A stretch of DNA of 64,000 bases from Betaproteobacteria bacterium. Lineage in GTDB: Bacteria > Acidobacteriota > Terriglobia > Acidiferrales > UBA7541. The position numbers were made by a program, and so were the translations under genes. Of this stretch, positions 26,474 to 35,702 are shown one piece after another (position 1 is the stretch's first letter; each line of letters starts with the position of its first letter). Where the stretch lies: NCBI GenBank assembly GCA_903970165.1, contig CAJCHZ010000077.1, positions 20,589-84,588 on the forward strand. Reading direction: 5' to 3'. Below the pieces are notes generated by a model, which did not search any database, was not told the DNA's origin, and saw only the letters and a list, made by a program, of their open reading frames with translations.

Positions 26474-28519
26474 TTAGTTCGCGTTGGCGAGGGTTGGGCT
26501 AGCGTTACCCCAGACGACGGAGTTGCCCCAAACGACGGAGTTACCCCAGACCACCGAATTGCCCCAAACGACCGAGTTACCCCAAACGACGGAGTTACCC
26601 CAAACCACCGAATTACCCCAAACGACCGAGTTACCCCAGACCACAGAGTTATTCCAGATCGTACCGGGGGCTCCCGAAATGGTAATCGCGTTATTGTTCG
26701 CGTTGTATACGGCCGTCGGGGAAAGGGCGGAGCCCACCGTAGCGGGCGCCAGGTCTGTGCTGGACAGCGCCGCCTCGGCGTCAACTGCGCCGGCTCCTAC
26801 TGAGAATATGTCCTGTTCAATCGTATAGGTTATGCCGGTGCCGAGGTCGGTCGCCGTCGTATATTGCCCAAAACCCTTCCAAGCAGACTTCATCAAGCGG
26901 GCTTTCACCTGATCCGGTGTCAGCGACGGACTCTTTTGCAGCATAAGAGCTGAGACGCCACTGACTACCGCCGTGGACATGCTGGTGCCACTCAGGCGGA
27001 CGTAAAACGAACCGCCGTATTGCGAACTACAAACCGTAAGGGCAGAGTTGCAAGGGTAGACGAGAATCGAAGGAAATTCGGAAACCAGTGTGGGTGTCCC
27101 GTTCGGCTTCCTCGAAACCACTTGATTGCCTGGAGCAACGAGGTCGGGCTTGACGATGTGGTCCAGCGCGGTAGGACCCTTCGAGCTGTAGCTGGTCATC
27201 GTCTGCGAAGTTTGTGCGCCCGTTCCGTGTGTATTCGTTGCGCCGACGGTGATCACATAAGGATCGTTCCCGGGAGCGCCGATCGTGGCATATCCGTCCA
27301 CGCCGCCGACACTGTATTCGCCCATGTTGCCGGCAGAGACAACGACCACGATTCCGGCATTCCATGCTGCTTCCACGGCCTGGCAAAGAGGATCCTGCTT
27401 GTAGCTCTCGTAGATGCCGCGGCCGAGCGAAAGGTTCAGCACGCGAATGTTGTAAGTGCTTTGTAGAGAGATCGCTTCCTGGATGGCGGCGATAATGCCG
27501 CTATCGGTGCCCATGCCGTTCTGATCCAGGGCGCGAAGATTGACGAGATTGACTTCCGGCGCGAGTCCTTTATAGACGCCTGGGTAGTTGTAATACAGAG
27601 ACATGTGGCCGTTACCGCCAACGATGCCTGCGACGTGTGTGCCGTGACCGTACTGGTCCGCACTGCCAGAACTCGTGGTGACGAAATTCTGATTGTAGAC
27701 GACGCGCGCTTGGTTATTCGCGTCGTTGTTCAGGTCCGAGGCGGGCCCGATGCCGCTATCCACGACCGCGACGCCGATGCCCGTACCATTCCAACCATTG
27801 GACGCGGCGATGTCGCCGTTAACCGCCGTCACAACCTTATCCAGCTGGCCTTTCACCGGGCGATCCGGAGAAATGTACGCAACGTTGGCATTCGATGCCA
27901 GGCTCTGCAGGTTCGAACCCCTTACCGTTACCAGCTCTGCCTTTACCACCGGTAGATCCGCTTTCGTGGCAACTACGTTGTCGGCGAGATCGGAGGCCGT
28001 CGGCGCCTGGTGAAACTGAACGATCACGTCCATCTGAGCTTGCGGATCCACAGCCTTGAGGTCAGGGGAGATCTTGGCGGCCACCAACGCAGCCTGAGCT
28101 TCCTGCAATTGCGGTGTCCCGAGCGCCGCATTCCTGTTGCCGCTTGGCGACCCGGAGGGAGAGCTCGCCGATTTTGCCGCGTAGGCTGAAGCAACAAACG
28201 GGGCTGACACGGGTGAGGCAGCTTCCGTGGCGTTGTTTTTCTCAATGCTGAACGCAGAACTTACCTGAGACTGAGATGTCTGCAACTGGCTTGGAGAGGC
28301 GGTGCCCGATGCAGATCGAGCGTCACGCAGCGAAGAACCCTGAGCGGGCGCAAACGCGAGCAGGCTGTCAGTCTCCTGCCTTCCCCCGGTCCCATGAGAA
28401 AGGCCGGAGATACCCCAGGCCGCCAGGGCGAGCGAGAAGGCAATCAGCGTTCCCCAGGTGGTCGTCTTGAGGTACCCACCTTCTTGATTCTTTCGATCTT
28501 GGTGCGAATCGGCGTTCAT
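26474..28519 (-). CDS. Subtilisin-like serine peptidase (S8) with C-terminal NSVVWG repeats
   Basis: A 681-residue S8 protease. An N-terminal TM or uncleaved signal (TTTWGTLIAFSLALAAWGIS) precedes a Ser/Ala-rich region and a propeptide-like part. The catalytic domain has Asp254 (VAVVDSGIG), His295 (GHGTHVAGI) and Ser513 (SGTSMSTAVVSG). The C-terminus is eight tandem copies of the six-residue unit NSVVWG followed by NASPTLANAN. The regular Trp spacing suggests a beta-stacked or surface-binding tail, but its function is not known. GAGGAG lies 11 bases before ATG 28519. The gene is divergent from the HD-GYP gene. Confidence 0.92.
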   Translation of the reverse strand: MNADSHQDRKNQEGGYLKTTTWGTLIAFSLALAAWGISGLSHGTGGRQETDSLLAFAPAQGSSLRDARSASGTASPSQLQTSQSQVSSAFSIEKNNATEAASPVSAPFVASAYAAKSASSPSGSPSGNRNAALGTPQLQEAQAALVAAKISPDLKAVDPQAQMDVIVQFHQAPTASDLADNVVATKADLPVVKAELVTVRGSNLQSLASNANVAYISPDRPVKGQLDKVVTAVNGDIAASNGWNGTGIGVAVVDSGIGPASDLNNDANNQARVVYNQNFVTTSSGSADQYGHGTHVAGIVGGNGHMSLYYNYPGVYKGLAPEVNLVNLRALDQNGMGTDSGIIAAIQEAISLQSTYNIRVLNLSLGRGIYESYKQDPLCQAVEAAWNAGIVVVVSAGNMGEYSVGGVDGYATIGAPGNDPYVITVGATNTHGTGAQTSQTMTSYSSKGPTALDHIVKPDLVAPGNQVVSRKPNGTPTLVSEFPSILVYPCNSALTVCSSQYGGSFYVRLSGTSMSTAVVSGVSALMLQKSPSLTPDQVKARLMKSAWKGFGQYTTATDLGTGITYTIEQDIFSVGAGAVDAEAALSSTDLAPATVGSALSPTAVYNANNNAITISGAPGTIWNNSVVWGNSVVWGNSVVWGNSVVWGNSVVWGNSVVWGNSVVWGNSVVWGNASPTLANAN
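26505..26648. repeat. 18-bp tandem repeat, eight units, coding for NSVVWG
   Basis: Eight consecutive 18-bp units run from 26505 to 26648, followed by one degenerate unit at 26649-26666. Third-unit identity gives a higher order of about 54 bp: units 2 and 5 share CGACGGAG, units 3 and 6 share CCACCGAA, units 4 and 7 share CGACCGAG. This points to amplification in three-unit blocks, which would keep the reading frame. The repeat also opens false reading frames on the plus strand. Confidence 0.93.
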
Positions 28520-28948
28520 GTCTTGAGGTTCTCCTCGGTCGATTGCGAACCAGATACTCTGAGCACAAATCCTCTCTGTGTTGACCGGAACAGTGTGCGG
28601 GAGGGGGCAATGCCCGTCGATGGTACAGGGGTATGTAAGGACTAGTACTAAGGGTTTGCTGGTTTTGGAACACCCGCCGGCGTGGGGATCTTCCTATACA
28701 TATGTTGCCAATCGATTACCGTGGGTTCCCTCGCGAGCCCCTCGTGTTAAGAGTTTATCTTGGGACAAATCCTGCCGACAGTACTATTCGCAATCTCGCC
28801 TGAAACCTTCATTCTGACAACAACGGAGGCATGGTGTGCTCCCTTTCGGGAATTAGCCCGTCTGTAAACGCGGAAGAAGATTTGGCGAAAGTCGAATGGT
28901 GCCCACTCGACCTATGCGCAGGCTCCTCTCGCAAACGATTGTTTGGGA
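28520..28948. other. Gene-free divergent intergenic region, 429 bp
   Basis: This gap separates the subtilase (minus) and HD-GYP/GGDEF (plus) genes. I find no convincing coding frame; a 79-codon plus-strand frame at 28578-28817 has no ribosome-binding site or recognisable composition. A plausible plus-strand promoter is listed separately. I looked for a cyclic-di-GMP riboswitch, which would suit the neighbour, and did not see its conserved core. Confidence 0.5.
28760..28787 (+). promoter_or_regulatory. Candidate sigma-70-type promoter before HD-GYP/GGDEF gene
   Basis: TTGGGA (28760-28765) and TACTAT (28782-28787) are spaced by 16 bases and lie about 160 bp before the start of the HD-GYP gene. 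The match is fair and other AT-rich hexamers exist in the gap, so this is only a candidate. Confidence 0.35.
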
Positions 28949-31459
28949 ATGCGACTCGGAGCCTGCACACAAGATGAACGATCGCGCGTATCGGTGAACG
29001 GTTTGAAAAAAATCTTCAACAATCCCGGCAAAGACGGCCAGTTCCTTGGATGGCCTGCAGTTAGCTTTATAACCATCCAAATATTGATCGGCATTCCGCT
29101 CTTGCCTTACGCGATTTGGCACTGGAAATCGGAAAGCCTGCTGCGCCTGGCCTGCTTCATGGCTGTCGCGCTTGGCGCGTCCCTTTTAAAGGTCCGCCTA
29201 CCGGGTATTCACGCCACCATGTCCGCGAATTTCCTGTTCATTCTGGTCGGCATCCTTGATCTTTCTTATCCGGAAACGCTGCTGGTTGGTTGTCTCGGCG
29301 GACTCGTGCAATCGCTCTGGCAAGCCAAGCCTCGCCCGAAACTGATTCAGCTGCTCTTCAATCTCGCAAATCTCGCCATTTCGATTACCGCTGCCAACGC
29401 GGTCTTCCACAGCCAGTCAGCCCTTGCGCTCGGTTTGCGCTGGCCGCTCCTGCTGGCCGCGGCTTCCACGACCTATTTTGCCGTCAACACCATGTCGGTT
29501 TCCGCGGTCATCGCCATCACTGGCCGCCGCAGTCCGGTGCAGGTCTGGCGCGAATGTTATCTGTGGTCCTTCCCCTATTACCTGTTGGGCGCAGTCATCG
29601 CCGGCGGAATAAGCATCGTTAACCGTGCTCTGGGATGGCAGGTTTCCATCCTGGCAGTGCCCATCGTTTACTGGATTTATCGCTCTTACCGTACCTACCT
29701 GGACCGTCTCGAAGGAGAGAAAAAACATACCGAAGAGATCGCCGAGCTGCACTTGCGCACCATAGAAGCGCTGTCCCTTGCCATCGAAGCCAAGGATCAC
29801 ACCACGCACGATCACCTGAAGCGTGTGCAGACATACGCCGTCGAGATCGGGAAAGACCTGGGCATCAGTGACTCCGAACTGAACGCCGTGCGCGCCGCCT
29901 CTCTCCTTCATGACATTGGCAAGCTCGCGGTGCCCGAACACATCCTTTCCAAACCGGGCCGCCTGACGCCGGAAGAGTTCGAAAAAATGCAGATTCACCC
30001 CGTCGTGGGTGCCGAAATTCTCAATCGCGTTCAATTTCCATATCCGGTCGTTCCGATCGTGCGCTCTCATCATGAGAAGTGGAATGGCAAAGGCTATCCC
30101 GATGGGTTGTCGGGCGATGCGATTCCCATTGGCGCTCGGATTCTCGCCGTGGTGGATTGCTTTGATGCGCTCACTTCCGAACGGCCTTATCGCCGTGCGA
30201 TGTCGCCCCCGGAAGCTATGGGTGTCTTGCGGGCCGAGAGCGGCGAAAGCTATGACCCGCGCGTCGTCGAGTGCATTGAGCGGCGTTACAACGAACTGGA
30301 AGCGGCCGTGAAACTCTCCGAAGGGCGCGAAAATGTCCTTCAGTCGCTGTCCGTTCCAAAGCGCGAAGTGGTCCCTATGGCCGGATTCTCCACCCTTCCC
30401 AACAAAGCCGAGTTGCGTGCCACTTCCTTCCTGGCTTCCATCGTTTCCGCCCGGCAAGAGGCGCAACTGCTTTTTGAGTTGGCGCAAACCCTCGGAAATT
30501 CACTCAGTTTGCGGGAAACCCTCTCCGTCGTTGCGGTTCGCCTGAAGGAGATGATTCCCCACAATTCCATCGTGTTTTTCGTATGCCAGGAAGACAAGCT
30601 CGTGCCCAAATATGCTCACGGCATCGACTACGACCTGTTCAAGTCTCTGGAAATACCTTTGGGCCAGGGCATCTCCGGCTGGGTCGCGGCAAACCAGAAG
30701 CCGATCCTTAATGGCGATCCCGCAGCTGAGTCCAAATATCTTGGCGATCCGAAGCTCGTGTCCTGCATGCGATCGGCGCTTTCCGTGCCTCTCCAGGGCC
30801 GCGAAAATGTTGCCGGTGTTTTGACGCTTTATCTGGCGGAATCGCAGGGATTCACGAACGATCATCTTCGCCTGCTGCTGGCCGTCAGTTCCAAACTGGG
30901 CCTTTCCGTCGAAAATGCCATGCAGTTCGAACATGCCGAAGATACCGCCAGCACCGACTTCCTCACCGGGCTGCCGAATGCGCGCTCCATCTGCGCCCAC
31001 CTCGAACGCGAACTGGCGCGATGCAAGCGCAGCGGCACTCAGCTGGCCGTTCTGCTCTGCGATTTGAACGGCTTCAAGAGCGTGAACGACAGTTTTGGCC
31101 ACATAATTGGCAATAAGCTTTTGACCGAAGTCGGTAGGAACTTGAAGACCGCGTGCAGGGAATGCGACCAGGTCGGCCGCCTGGGCGGTGACGAATTCGT
31201 GGTGGTGTTGCCGGATTGCCTGCCTGAAGGCCTGGCAGTAGTCAAAAGCCGCCTGGACGTTGCCGTGAGAACCGCCGCTAAAGCTGTTTGTGGAGAAAGT
31301 GTGGTGACGGTCAGCATCGGCACCGCTTTCCACCCCAAGGATGGTTCGACCGTCGAAGAACTCCTCGCCGAAGCCGATCAAAACATGTATTTGTCCAAGG
31401 CATCCCATTACAAGAACGTGGACGAACAAAGCCGTCTGCAGGCCATCGACAGGCGGTGA
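28949..31459 (+). CDS. Membrane HD-GYP / GAF / GGDEF cyclic-di-GMP protein
   Basis: An approximately 836-residue protein combining synthesis and breakdown domains for cyclic di-GMP. About seven N-terminal TM helices (residues 30-250) form a sensor-like membrane block. The HD-GYP domain follows with LLHDIGK near 321 and HHEKWNGKGYP near 375-383. A GAF domain covers about 505-650 (LGQGISGWVAANQKPI). The GGDEF domain ends the protein; GGDEF is intact at 31184-31198 and an RxxD inhibitory site (RECD) sits five residues ahead. Both activities could therefore be real. The start is uncertain (TTG 28943, ATG 28949 or a later GTG at 28994). The ABC operon begins 7 bp after its stop. Confidence 0.92.
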   Translation: MRLGACTQDERSRVSVNGLKKIFNNPGKDGQFLGWPAVSFITIQILIGIPLLPYAIWHWKSESLLRLACFMAVALGASLLKVRLPGIHATMSANFLFILVGILDLSYPETLLVGCLGGLVQSLWQAKPRPKLIQLLFNLANLAISITAANAVFHSQSALALGLRWPLLLAAASTTYFAVNTMSVSAVIAITGRRSPVQVWRECYLWSFPYYLLGAVIAGGISIVNRALGWQVSILAVPIVYWIYRSYRTYLDRLEGEKKHTEEIAELHLRTIEALSLAIEAKDHTTHDHLKRVQTYAVEIGKDLGISDSELNAVRAASLLHDIGKLAVPEHILSKPGRLTPEEFEKMQIHPVVGAEILNRVQFPYPVVPIVRSHHEKWNGKGYPDGLSGDAIPIGARILAVVDCFDALTSERPYRRAMSPPEAMGVLRAESGESYDPRVVECIERRYNELEAAVKLSEGRENVLQSLSVPKREVVPMAGFSTLPNKAELRATSFLASIVSARQEAQLLFELAQTLGNSLSLRETLSVVAVRLKEMIPHNSIVFFVCQEDKLVPKYAHGIDYDLFKSLEIPLGQGISGWVAANQKPILNGDPAAESKYLGDPKLVSCMRSALSVPLQGRENVAGVLTLYLAESQGFTNDHLRLLLAVSSKLGLSVENAMQFEHAEDTASTDFLTGLPNARSICAHLERELARCKRSGTQLAVLLCDLNGFKSVNDSFGHIIGNKLLTEVGRNLKTACRECDQVGRLGGDEFVVVLPDCLPEGLAVVKSRLDVAVRTAAKAVCGESVVTVSIGTAFHPKDGSTVEELLAEADQNMYLSKASHYKNVDEQSRLQAIDRR

Positions 31460-31466
31460 GCGCAAC

Positions 31467-32372
31467 ATGAGCAGAGGCACCTTGCCCCCATTCAGCGTCC
31501 CGTGGAAGAAAGTGATGCGCTTGTTTTTGCGCAGAGCCGTCTGGCTCATGGCCGTGATTCTTGCAGGCGGTCTGCTTGGCGCTACCCTGGTGCGTTATGC
31601 GCCGGGATACGGCGTTGACGAACGCGAACTCGATCCGCGTTTGAGCCAGGCCAGCGTCGAAGCCCTTCGCGTCCAGCATCATCCGAATGCAAATCTTCTC
31701 GGCTACTATGCGAAGTATCTGACCAATGCCGTGCGCGGCGATTTGGGGATTTCTGAATCCACGCAACGTCCCGTCTCCGAACTCATCCGCGAGCGTTTCC
31801 CGGTAACGGCCAAAGCCGTACTTCTGGGAATGCTCAGCGCCTGGTCTTTGGCGTTTTTCCTCGCCATGCTTGGGCAATATTTTCGAGGCTGGGTTTTCGA
31901 GGTTTCCAGCACTCTGCTAACCGGGTTTCTGCTGGCTTTGCCTTCCACCGTCATTGCACTGCTCTTTGTTTATTTTCGAGCGCCCGTCTACCTGGCCATT
32001 GCGTGCGTTACCTTTCCAAAGCTGTTCCGCTTCATCCACAACCTTCTGGTGCAGGCCTACGAACAGCCGCATGTGTTGGCAGCGCGCGCTCGCGGTATCG
32101 GGCCGGTTCGCATCTTTCTTCGCCACGTTTTGGCATTTGCCTCTCCCGCTTTATTCGCGCTGCTGGGGGTTTCGCTTAGCCTCGCGTTCGGTGCTGCTAT
32201 TCCCATCGAAGCGCTCACGGATTCTCCCGGTATTGGCCAACTGGCCTGGTTCGCGGCTATCAATCGAGATTTGCCCCTAGTCGTGAACTTAACCTTGCTG
32301 GTCACCCTGATCACCGTTGCCGGCAATTCCCTGGCAGATTATTCGGGCCATCTCGCCACGAGGGCGTCATGA
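31467..32372 (+). CDS. Peptide/nickel-type ABC transporter permease (DppB-like)
   Basis: A 301-residue inner-membrane permease of the DppB/OppB family. The N-terminal helix (RRAVWLMAVILAGGLLGATLVRYAPGYG) is followed by the periplasmic loop with RGDLGISESTQRPVSELI, typical of this family. The ABC-contact EAA-like loop is visible as ARARGIGPVRIFLRHVLAFA. ATG 31467 is 7 bp downstream of the HD-GYP stop and about 125 bases into a longer false start. The next permease overlaps its stop by 4 bases (ATGA). Confidence 0.88.
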   Translation: MSRGTLPPFSVPWKKVMRLFLRRAVWLMAVILAGGLLGATLVRYAPGYGVDERELDPRLSQASVEALRVQHHPNANLLGYYAKYLTNAVRGDLGISESTQRPVSELIRERFPVTAKAVLLGMLSAWSLAFFLAMLGQYFRGWVFEVSSTLLTGFLLALPSTVIALLFVYFRAPVYLAIACVTFPKLFRFIHNLLVQAYEQPHVLAARARGIGPVRIFLRHVLAFASPALFALLGVSLSLAFGAAIPIEALTDSPGIGQLAWFAAINRDLPLVVNLTLLVTLITVAGNSLADYSGHLATRAS

Positions 32373-33184
32373 GCTCCTCAAAAAGTTTGCGGTTGGTTGC
32401 GGGATTGCTTCTCAGTGCAATTTTCCTGCTGGCGCTCGGCGCGAATTTCGTCGCTCCCTATTCCTACGCAAAACAATTTCGCAATGCGCCGTCAGCCGCT
32501 CCTTCCGCAGTACACCTCTTTGGCACGGACGCTCTCGGCCGCGATGAATTTTCCCGCCTTTTGTTTGGCACGCGCGTGTCCTTGCTGCTGGCTCCCGCGG
32601 CCGCGCTATTATCCACGTTCATCGCTGGAATTCTTGGCGGCCTCGCGGCGTTTCTCGGTGGCTGGTGGGAACGTGCCATCCTCGCGAGCGCGGATTTATT
32701 GATGGCCCTGCCACTGCTCTTCGTTCTCCTGGCCTTACGTGCAACGCTTCCGCTGGACGTTGCACCGCTGATCTCCGCGATGGCTACTTTCCTGATTCTC
32801 AGTTTATTGGGCTGGCCTTCTTCACTGCGCGTGGTCTGGGCCGCTGCTCGCAACATCCGCGAATCGGATTTTCTCTTGCTGGCGCGTTCTAGCGGCAGCA
32901 GCCCGCTGCGCGTTATCGTTCGCCAGATCCTTCCAAGCTTGAGCCCCGTTCTGGCCGCGCAATTCTGGGTAACGATTCCAGTTTTTATCCTCGCCGAAGC
33001 CACCCTCAGCATGCTGGGCCTTGGCGTCATGGAGCCTCTTCCATCTTGGGGGAATCTTCTGCGCGGACTGGAAAACCCTTCCGCGTTTCAAGCCAACCCC
33101 TGGACCATCGCGCCTCTGATTCTTCTGATCATTGTCGTCTTCTGTTTTCAATTTATTTTGCCTTCGCGGGGGGACTTGGACTGA
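32369..33184 (+). CDS. Peptide/nickel-type ABC transporter permease (DppC-like)
   Basis: A 271-residue second permease of the importer. HLFGTDALGRDEFSRLLFGTRVSLLLA is the hallmark of DppC/OppC proteins, and the coupling loop reads LLARSSGSSPLRVIVRQILPSL. It overlaps the DppB-like gene by 4 bases, and its own stop shares a base with the start of the binding-protein gene (TGATG), so translation of the set is coupled. Confidence 0.9.
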   Translation: MSSSKSLRLVAGLLLSAIFLLALGANFVAPYSYAKQFRNAPSAAPSAVHLFGTDALGRDEFSRLLFGTRVSLLLAPAAALLSTFIAGILGGLAAFLGGWWERAILASADLLMALPLLFVLLALRATLPLDVAPLISAMATFLILSLLGWPSSLRVVWAAARNIRESDFLLLARSSGSSPLRVIVRQILPSLSPVLAAQFWVTIPVFILAEATLSMLGLGVMEPLPSWGNLLRGLENPSAFQANPWTIAPLILLIIVVFCFQFILPSRGDLD

Positions 33185-34818
33185 TGCTCCGCAGACTTCG
33201 TGTTTTCGCAAGTTTGATACTCTTCGCCGCCGCTGCCTGCGCGCGGGCGCAAACCGGTGGCGTACTCCATTTCTGTTTGCACGGCGAGCCAAAAACGTTT
33301 AACCCGAATCTTGTGGACGACGAAGCAGCCGAAAACGTTCGCTATCTCACTGGCGGCGTCCTGATTCGCCTCAACCGTCAAACGCAAGTCCTCGAACCGG
33401 CGCTTGCCTCTTCCTGGCAGGTCTCCAAAGACGGCCGCAAAATCACCTTCCAACTGCGCAAAAGCCTCTATTTTTCCGACGGCACTCCCTTTACCTCGGA
33501 AGACGTCGCCTACACGATGAAATCATTGATGGATCCCCAGCTGCATTCACCAACCGGAGACTCCTTCCGCTCGGGTGAAGGAACTGTCGAAATTCAGACC
33601 CCAACTATCGGCACAATTTCGATCACCTTCCCGGCCCCGATCGCGGGTCTCGAGCGCCTCTTCGATCAAGTCGCCATAATGTCCGCTCACTCGCCCAAGA
33701 AAGAGATGGCCGTTCTGGGACCTTTCTACGTTTCTGACTACAAGGCCGGCTCTTACGTCGAACTCGCGCGGAATCCGAATTATTGGAAACACGACGCGCA
33801 GGGCCACGCCCTCCCTTATCTTGACGGCATACATCTGGATATTCAAAGAAACCGCGATATTGAGCTCCTTCGTTTCGAGCGCGGCGATTTGCAACTTATC
33901 AACCGTCTCGATGCCGAGTCCTACAAACGCCTTTCGAAAGAAAACTCCAGCGCTCCAAGGAATGCTGGTACCGGCCTGGATTCGGATTTTCTGTGGTTCA
34001 ATGAGAGTCCCAACGCTCCGATGGCGGAGTCCAAAAAATCCTGGTTTCGCACGACGGAATTCCGACGCGCCATTTCTGCCGCGATTAATCGCGATGACAT
34101 ATCTCGCATGGTCTTCGACGGCCACGCGAAGCCAGCTTACGGTCCAATCTCTCCCGCGAACCATTTCTGGTTCAATGCCGCGATTCCAGCTCCCAAATAC
34201 GATCCCCAAAGTGCCCTAAAACTTCTGGGGCAAGCCGGATTTCGTTTCGCCAACGACGAACTCCGCGACAAATCGGGCAATCGCGTCGAGTTCACGCTGG
34301 TCACCAATTCCGGCAACGCCATCCGCGAAAAAATGGCCAGCATGATTCAGCAGGATCTTTCGGAAATTGGAATCAAGGTCTCCGTCGTCACGCTCGATTT
34401 TCCTTCCTTGTTGGAACGCATGACGCGCACGTTCGATTACGACGCCTGCTTGCTCGGTTTGGTCAACACCGACCTCGACCCGAACGGCCAGATGACGGTC
34501 TGGCTCAGCTCCGGAGAAAATCATCAGTGGAATCCCAGCCAGAAAACTCCCGCCACTCCGTGGGAAGCCGAGCTGGATAAACTCATGCATCAGCAAGCCA
34601 CGGCCTTAAACGACACGGAACGCAAGAAAGCCTTCGATCAGGCGCAGCAAATTATTTATGAGCAACAGCCTCTCATCTACATCGTGAATCGCGATGTGCT
34701 CACGGCTTTTTCTCCCGCCGTCCATGGCGCGTCACCCACGGTACTGACTCCTCCGGCCTTTTGGAATGCCGAAGTCCTGCAACTCGCAGCGTCCTCTCAA
34801 CAGGGAGCCGAGAGGTGA
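33184..34818 (+). CDS. ABC transporter substrate-binding protein, family 5 (DppA-like)
   Basis: A 544-residue extracytoplasmic solute-binding protein. A signal peptide (MLRRLRVFASLILFAAAACARAQ) is followed by the SBP_bac_5 pattern: LHFCLHGEPKTFNPNLVDD, LEPALASSWQVSKDGRKITFQLRKSLYFSDGTPFTSEDVAYT, later INRDDISRMVFDGHAKPA. A cysteine just before ARAQ could act as a poor lipobox, so it may be a lipoprotein or free in the periplasm. The ligand could be peptides, Ni complexes or sugars; sequence alone does not tell. The gene lies between permease and ATPase genes with one-base overlaps. Confidence 0.9.
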   Translation: MLRRLRVFASLILFAAAACARAQTGGVLHFCLHGEPKTFNPNLVDDEAAENVRYLTGGVLIRLNRQTQVLEPALASSWQVSKDGRKITFQLRKSLYFSDGTPFTSEDVAYTMKSLMDPQLHSPTGDSFRSGEGTVEIQTPTIGTISITFPAPIAGLERLFDQVAIMSAHSPKKEMAVLGPFYVSDYKAGSYVELARNPNYWKHDAQGHALPYLDGIHLDIQRNRDIELLRFERGDLQLINRLDAESYKRLSKENSSAPRNAGTGLDSDFLWFNESPNAPMAESKKSWFRTTEFRRAISAAINRDDISRMVFDGHAKPAYGPISPANHFWFNAAIPAPKYDPQSALKLLGQAGFRFANDELRDKSGNRVEFTLVTNSGNAIREKMASMIQQDLSEIGIKVSVVTLDFPSLLERMTRTFDYDACLLGLVNTDLDPNGQMTVWLSSGENHQWNPSQKTPATPWEAELDKLMHQQATALNDTERKKAFDQAQQIIYEQQPLIYIVNRDVLTAFSPAVHGASPTVLTPPAFWNAEVLQLAASSQQGAER

Positions 34819-35702
34819 TGGAACAGTCGCCCTTGCTGCGTCTGCATTTGTCCGTTGACTACCGCCACAAACCGGGAGTCTTGCGTGACATCTCGCTCGA
34901 ACTGCAGCGCGGCGAAATTCTCGGCCTGGTCGGCCACAGCGGCTCTGGCAAAAGCACTCTGGCTCTAGCCATCCTCCAGCTTCTTCACTTGAAAGGCGGC
35001 AAGGTCGAGGGAGAAGTCCTCTTCAAAGGCCAGAACCTCCTACCGTTGAAGGAAAGGCAACTACGCACTTTGCGTGGCCGTGAGATCAGCATCGTTCTGC
35101 AAAGCCCTCTGGCCGCGCTGAACCCGGCGCTCTCTATTGGCGCGCAACTTCGCGAAGCCTGGCGCGCCCACGCAAACTCTTCAGCCAAAGACTGCCTCGA
35201 CGCCATGCAACGATCTCTCGAAAGCGTAAGCCTGCCTTCGGACGAGGAATTCCTGAAGCGCCGCTCTTCCCAGCTCAGTGTCGGCCAGGCCCAACGCGTC
35301 GTCATCGCCATGGCCATCCTCCACCGTCCATCGCTGCTCATCGCCGATGAGGCCACCAGCGCGCTCGATCCCATCACGCAGTCCGAAATACTCAATCTTT
35401 TCGCGCGCCTCAATCGCGAACTTAAAATGGCCATCTTTTATATTTCCCACGATCTTCTTTCCGTAGCCGCCCTCTGCCATCGCATCGCCATTCTGCACCA
35501 CGGACAAATCGTCGAGACGGGATCGCCGCAAATGATCTTCGGCGCGCCTTCTCACGAGTACACTCAAAAACTGGTTGCCGCCTTACCCAAGTCCCCGCTT
35601 CAGGAATCTCTCCATAGGGAAGACGTCCTTCTAAAGAATGAAACAACCGCACAAGCTGCTAAAGAGAGATGCGCGGCTCTAGAAAGTGTTCTAAATAGCT
35701 GA
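34818..35702 (+). CDS. Peptide/nickel-type ABC transporter ATPase (DppD-like), sole ATPase
   Basis: A 294-residue ATP-binding subunit with Walker A GHSGSGKST, signature LSVGQAQRV, Walker B LLIADEATSALD and the H-loop in FYISHDLL. ATG 34818 shares a base with the preceding stop. Family importers normally use two ATPases (D and F); only one gene is present here, so it may act as a homodimer or pair with an ATPase coded elsewhere. The last 30 residues after SPLQESLHRED are not conserved and lack the usual C-terminal peptide-transporter motif. The 211-bp gap that follows is AT-rich. Confidence 0.9.
   Translation: MEQSPLLRLHLSVDYRHKPGVLRDISLELQRGEILGLVGHSGSGKSTLALAILQLLHLKGGKVEGEVLFKGQNLLPLKERQLRTLRGREISIVLQSPLAALNPALSIGAQLREAWRAHANSSAKDCLDAMQRSLESVSLPSDEEFLKRRSSQLSVGQAQRVVIAMAILHRPSLLIADEATSALDPITQSEILNLFARLNRELKMAIFYISHDLLSVAALCHRIAILHHGQIVETGSPQMIFGAPSHEYTQKLVAALPKSPLQESLHREDVLLKNETTAQAAKERCAALESVLNS

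Noticed and set aside
26505..26666. CRISPR-like array
   Set aside because: The 18-bp units have no spacers and code for protein repeats.
26450..26828. Plus-strand frames with PQTTEL or PNDGVTPNDRV repeats
   Set aside because: The 18-bp period of the subtilase repeat keeps all frames open; the minus-strand reading belongs to a complete S8 protease.
28520..28948. Cyclic-di-GMP riboswitch near the HD-GYP gene
   Set aside because: The conserved core of class I riboswitches is not found on either strand.
29417..31549. Two minus-strand frames of about 350 codons
   Set aside because: Both are opposite the HD-GYP/GAF/GGDEF gene, whose catalytic motifs are intact.
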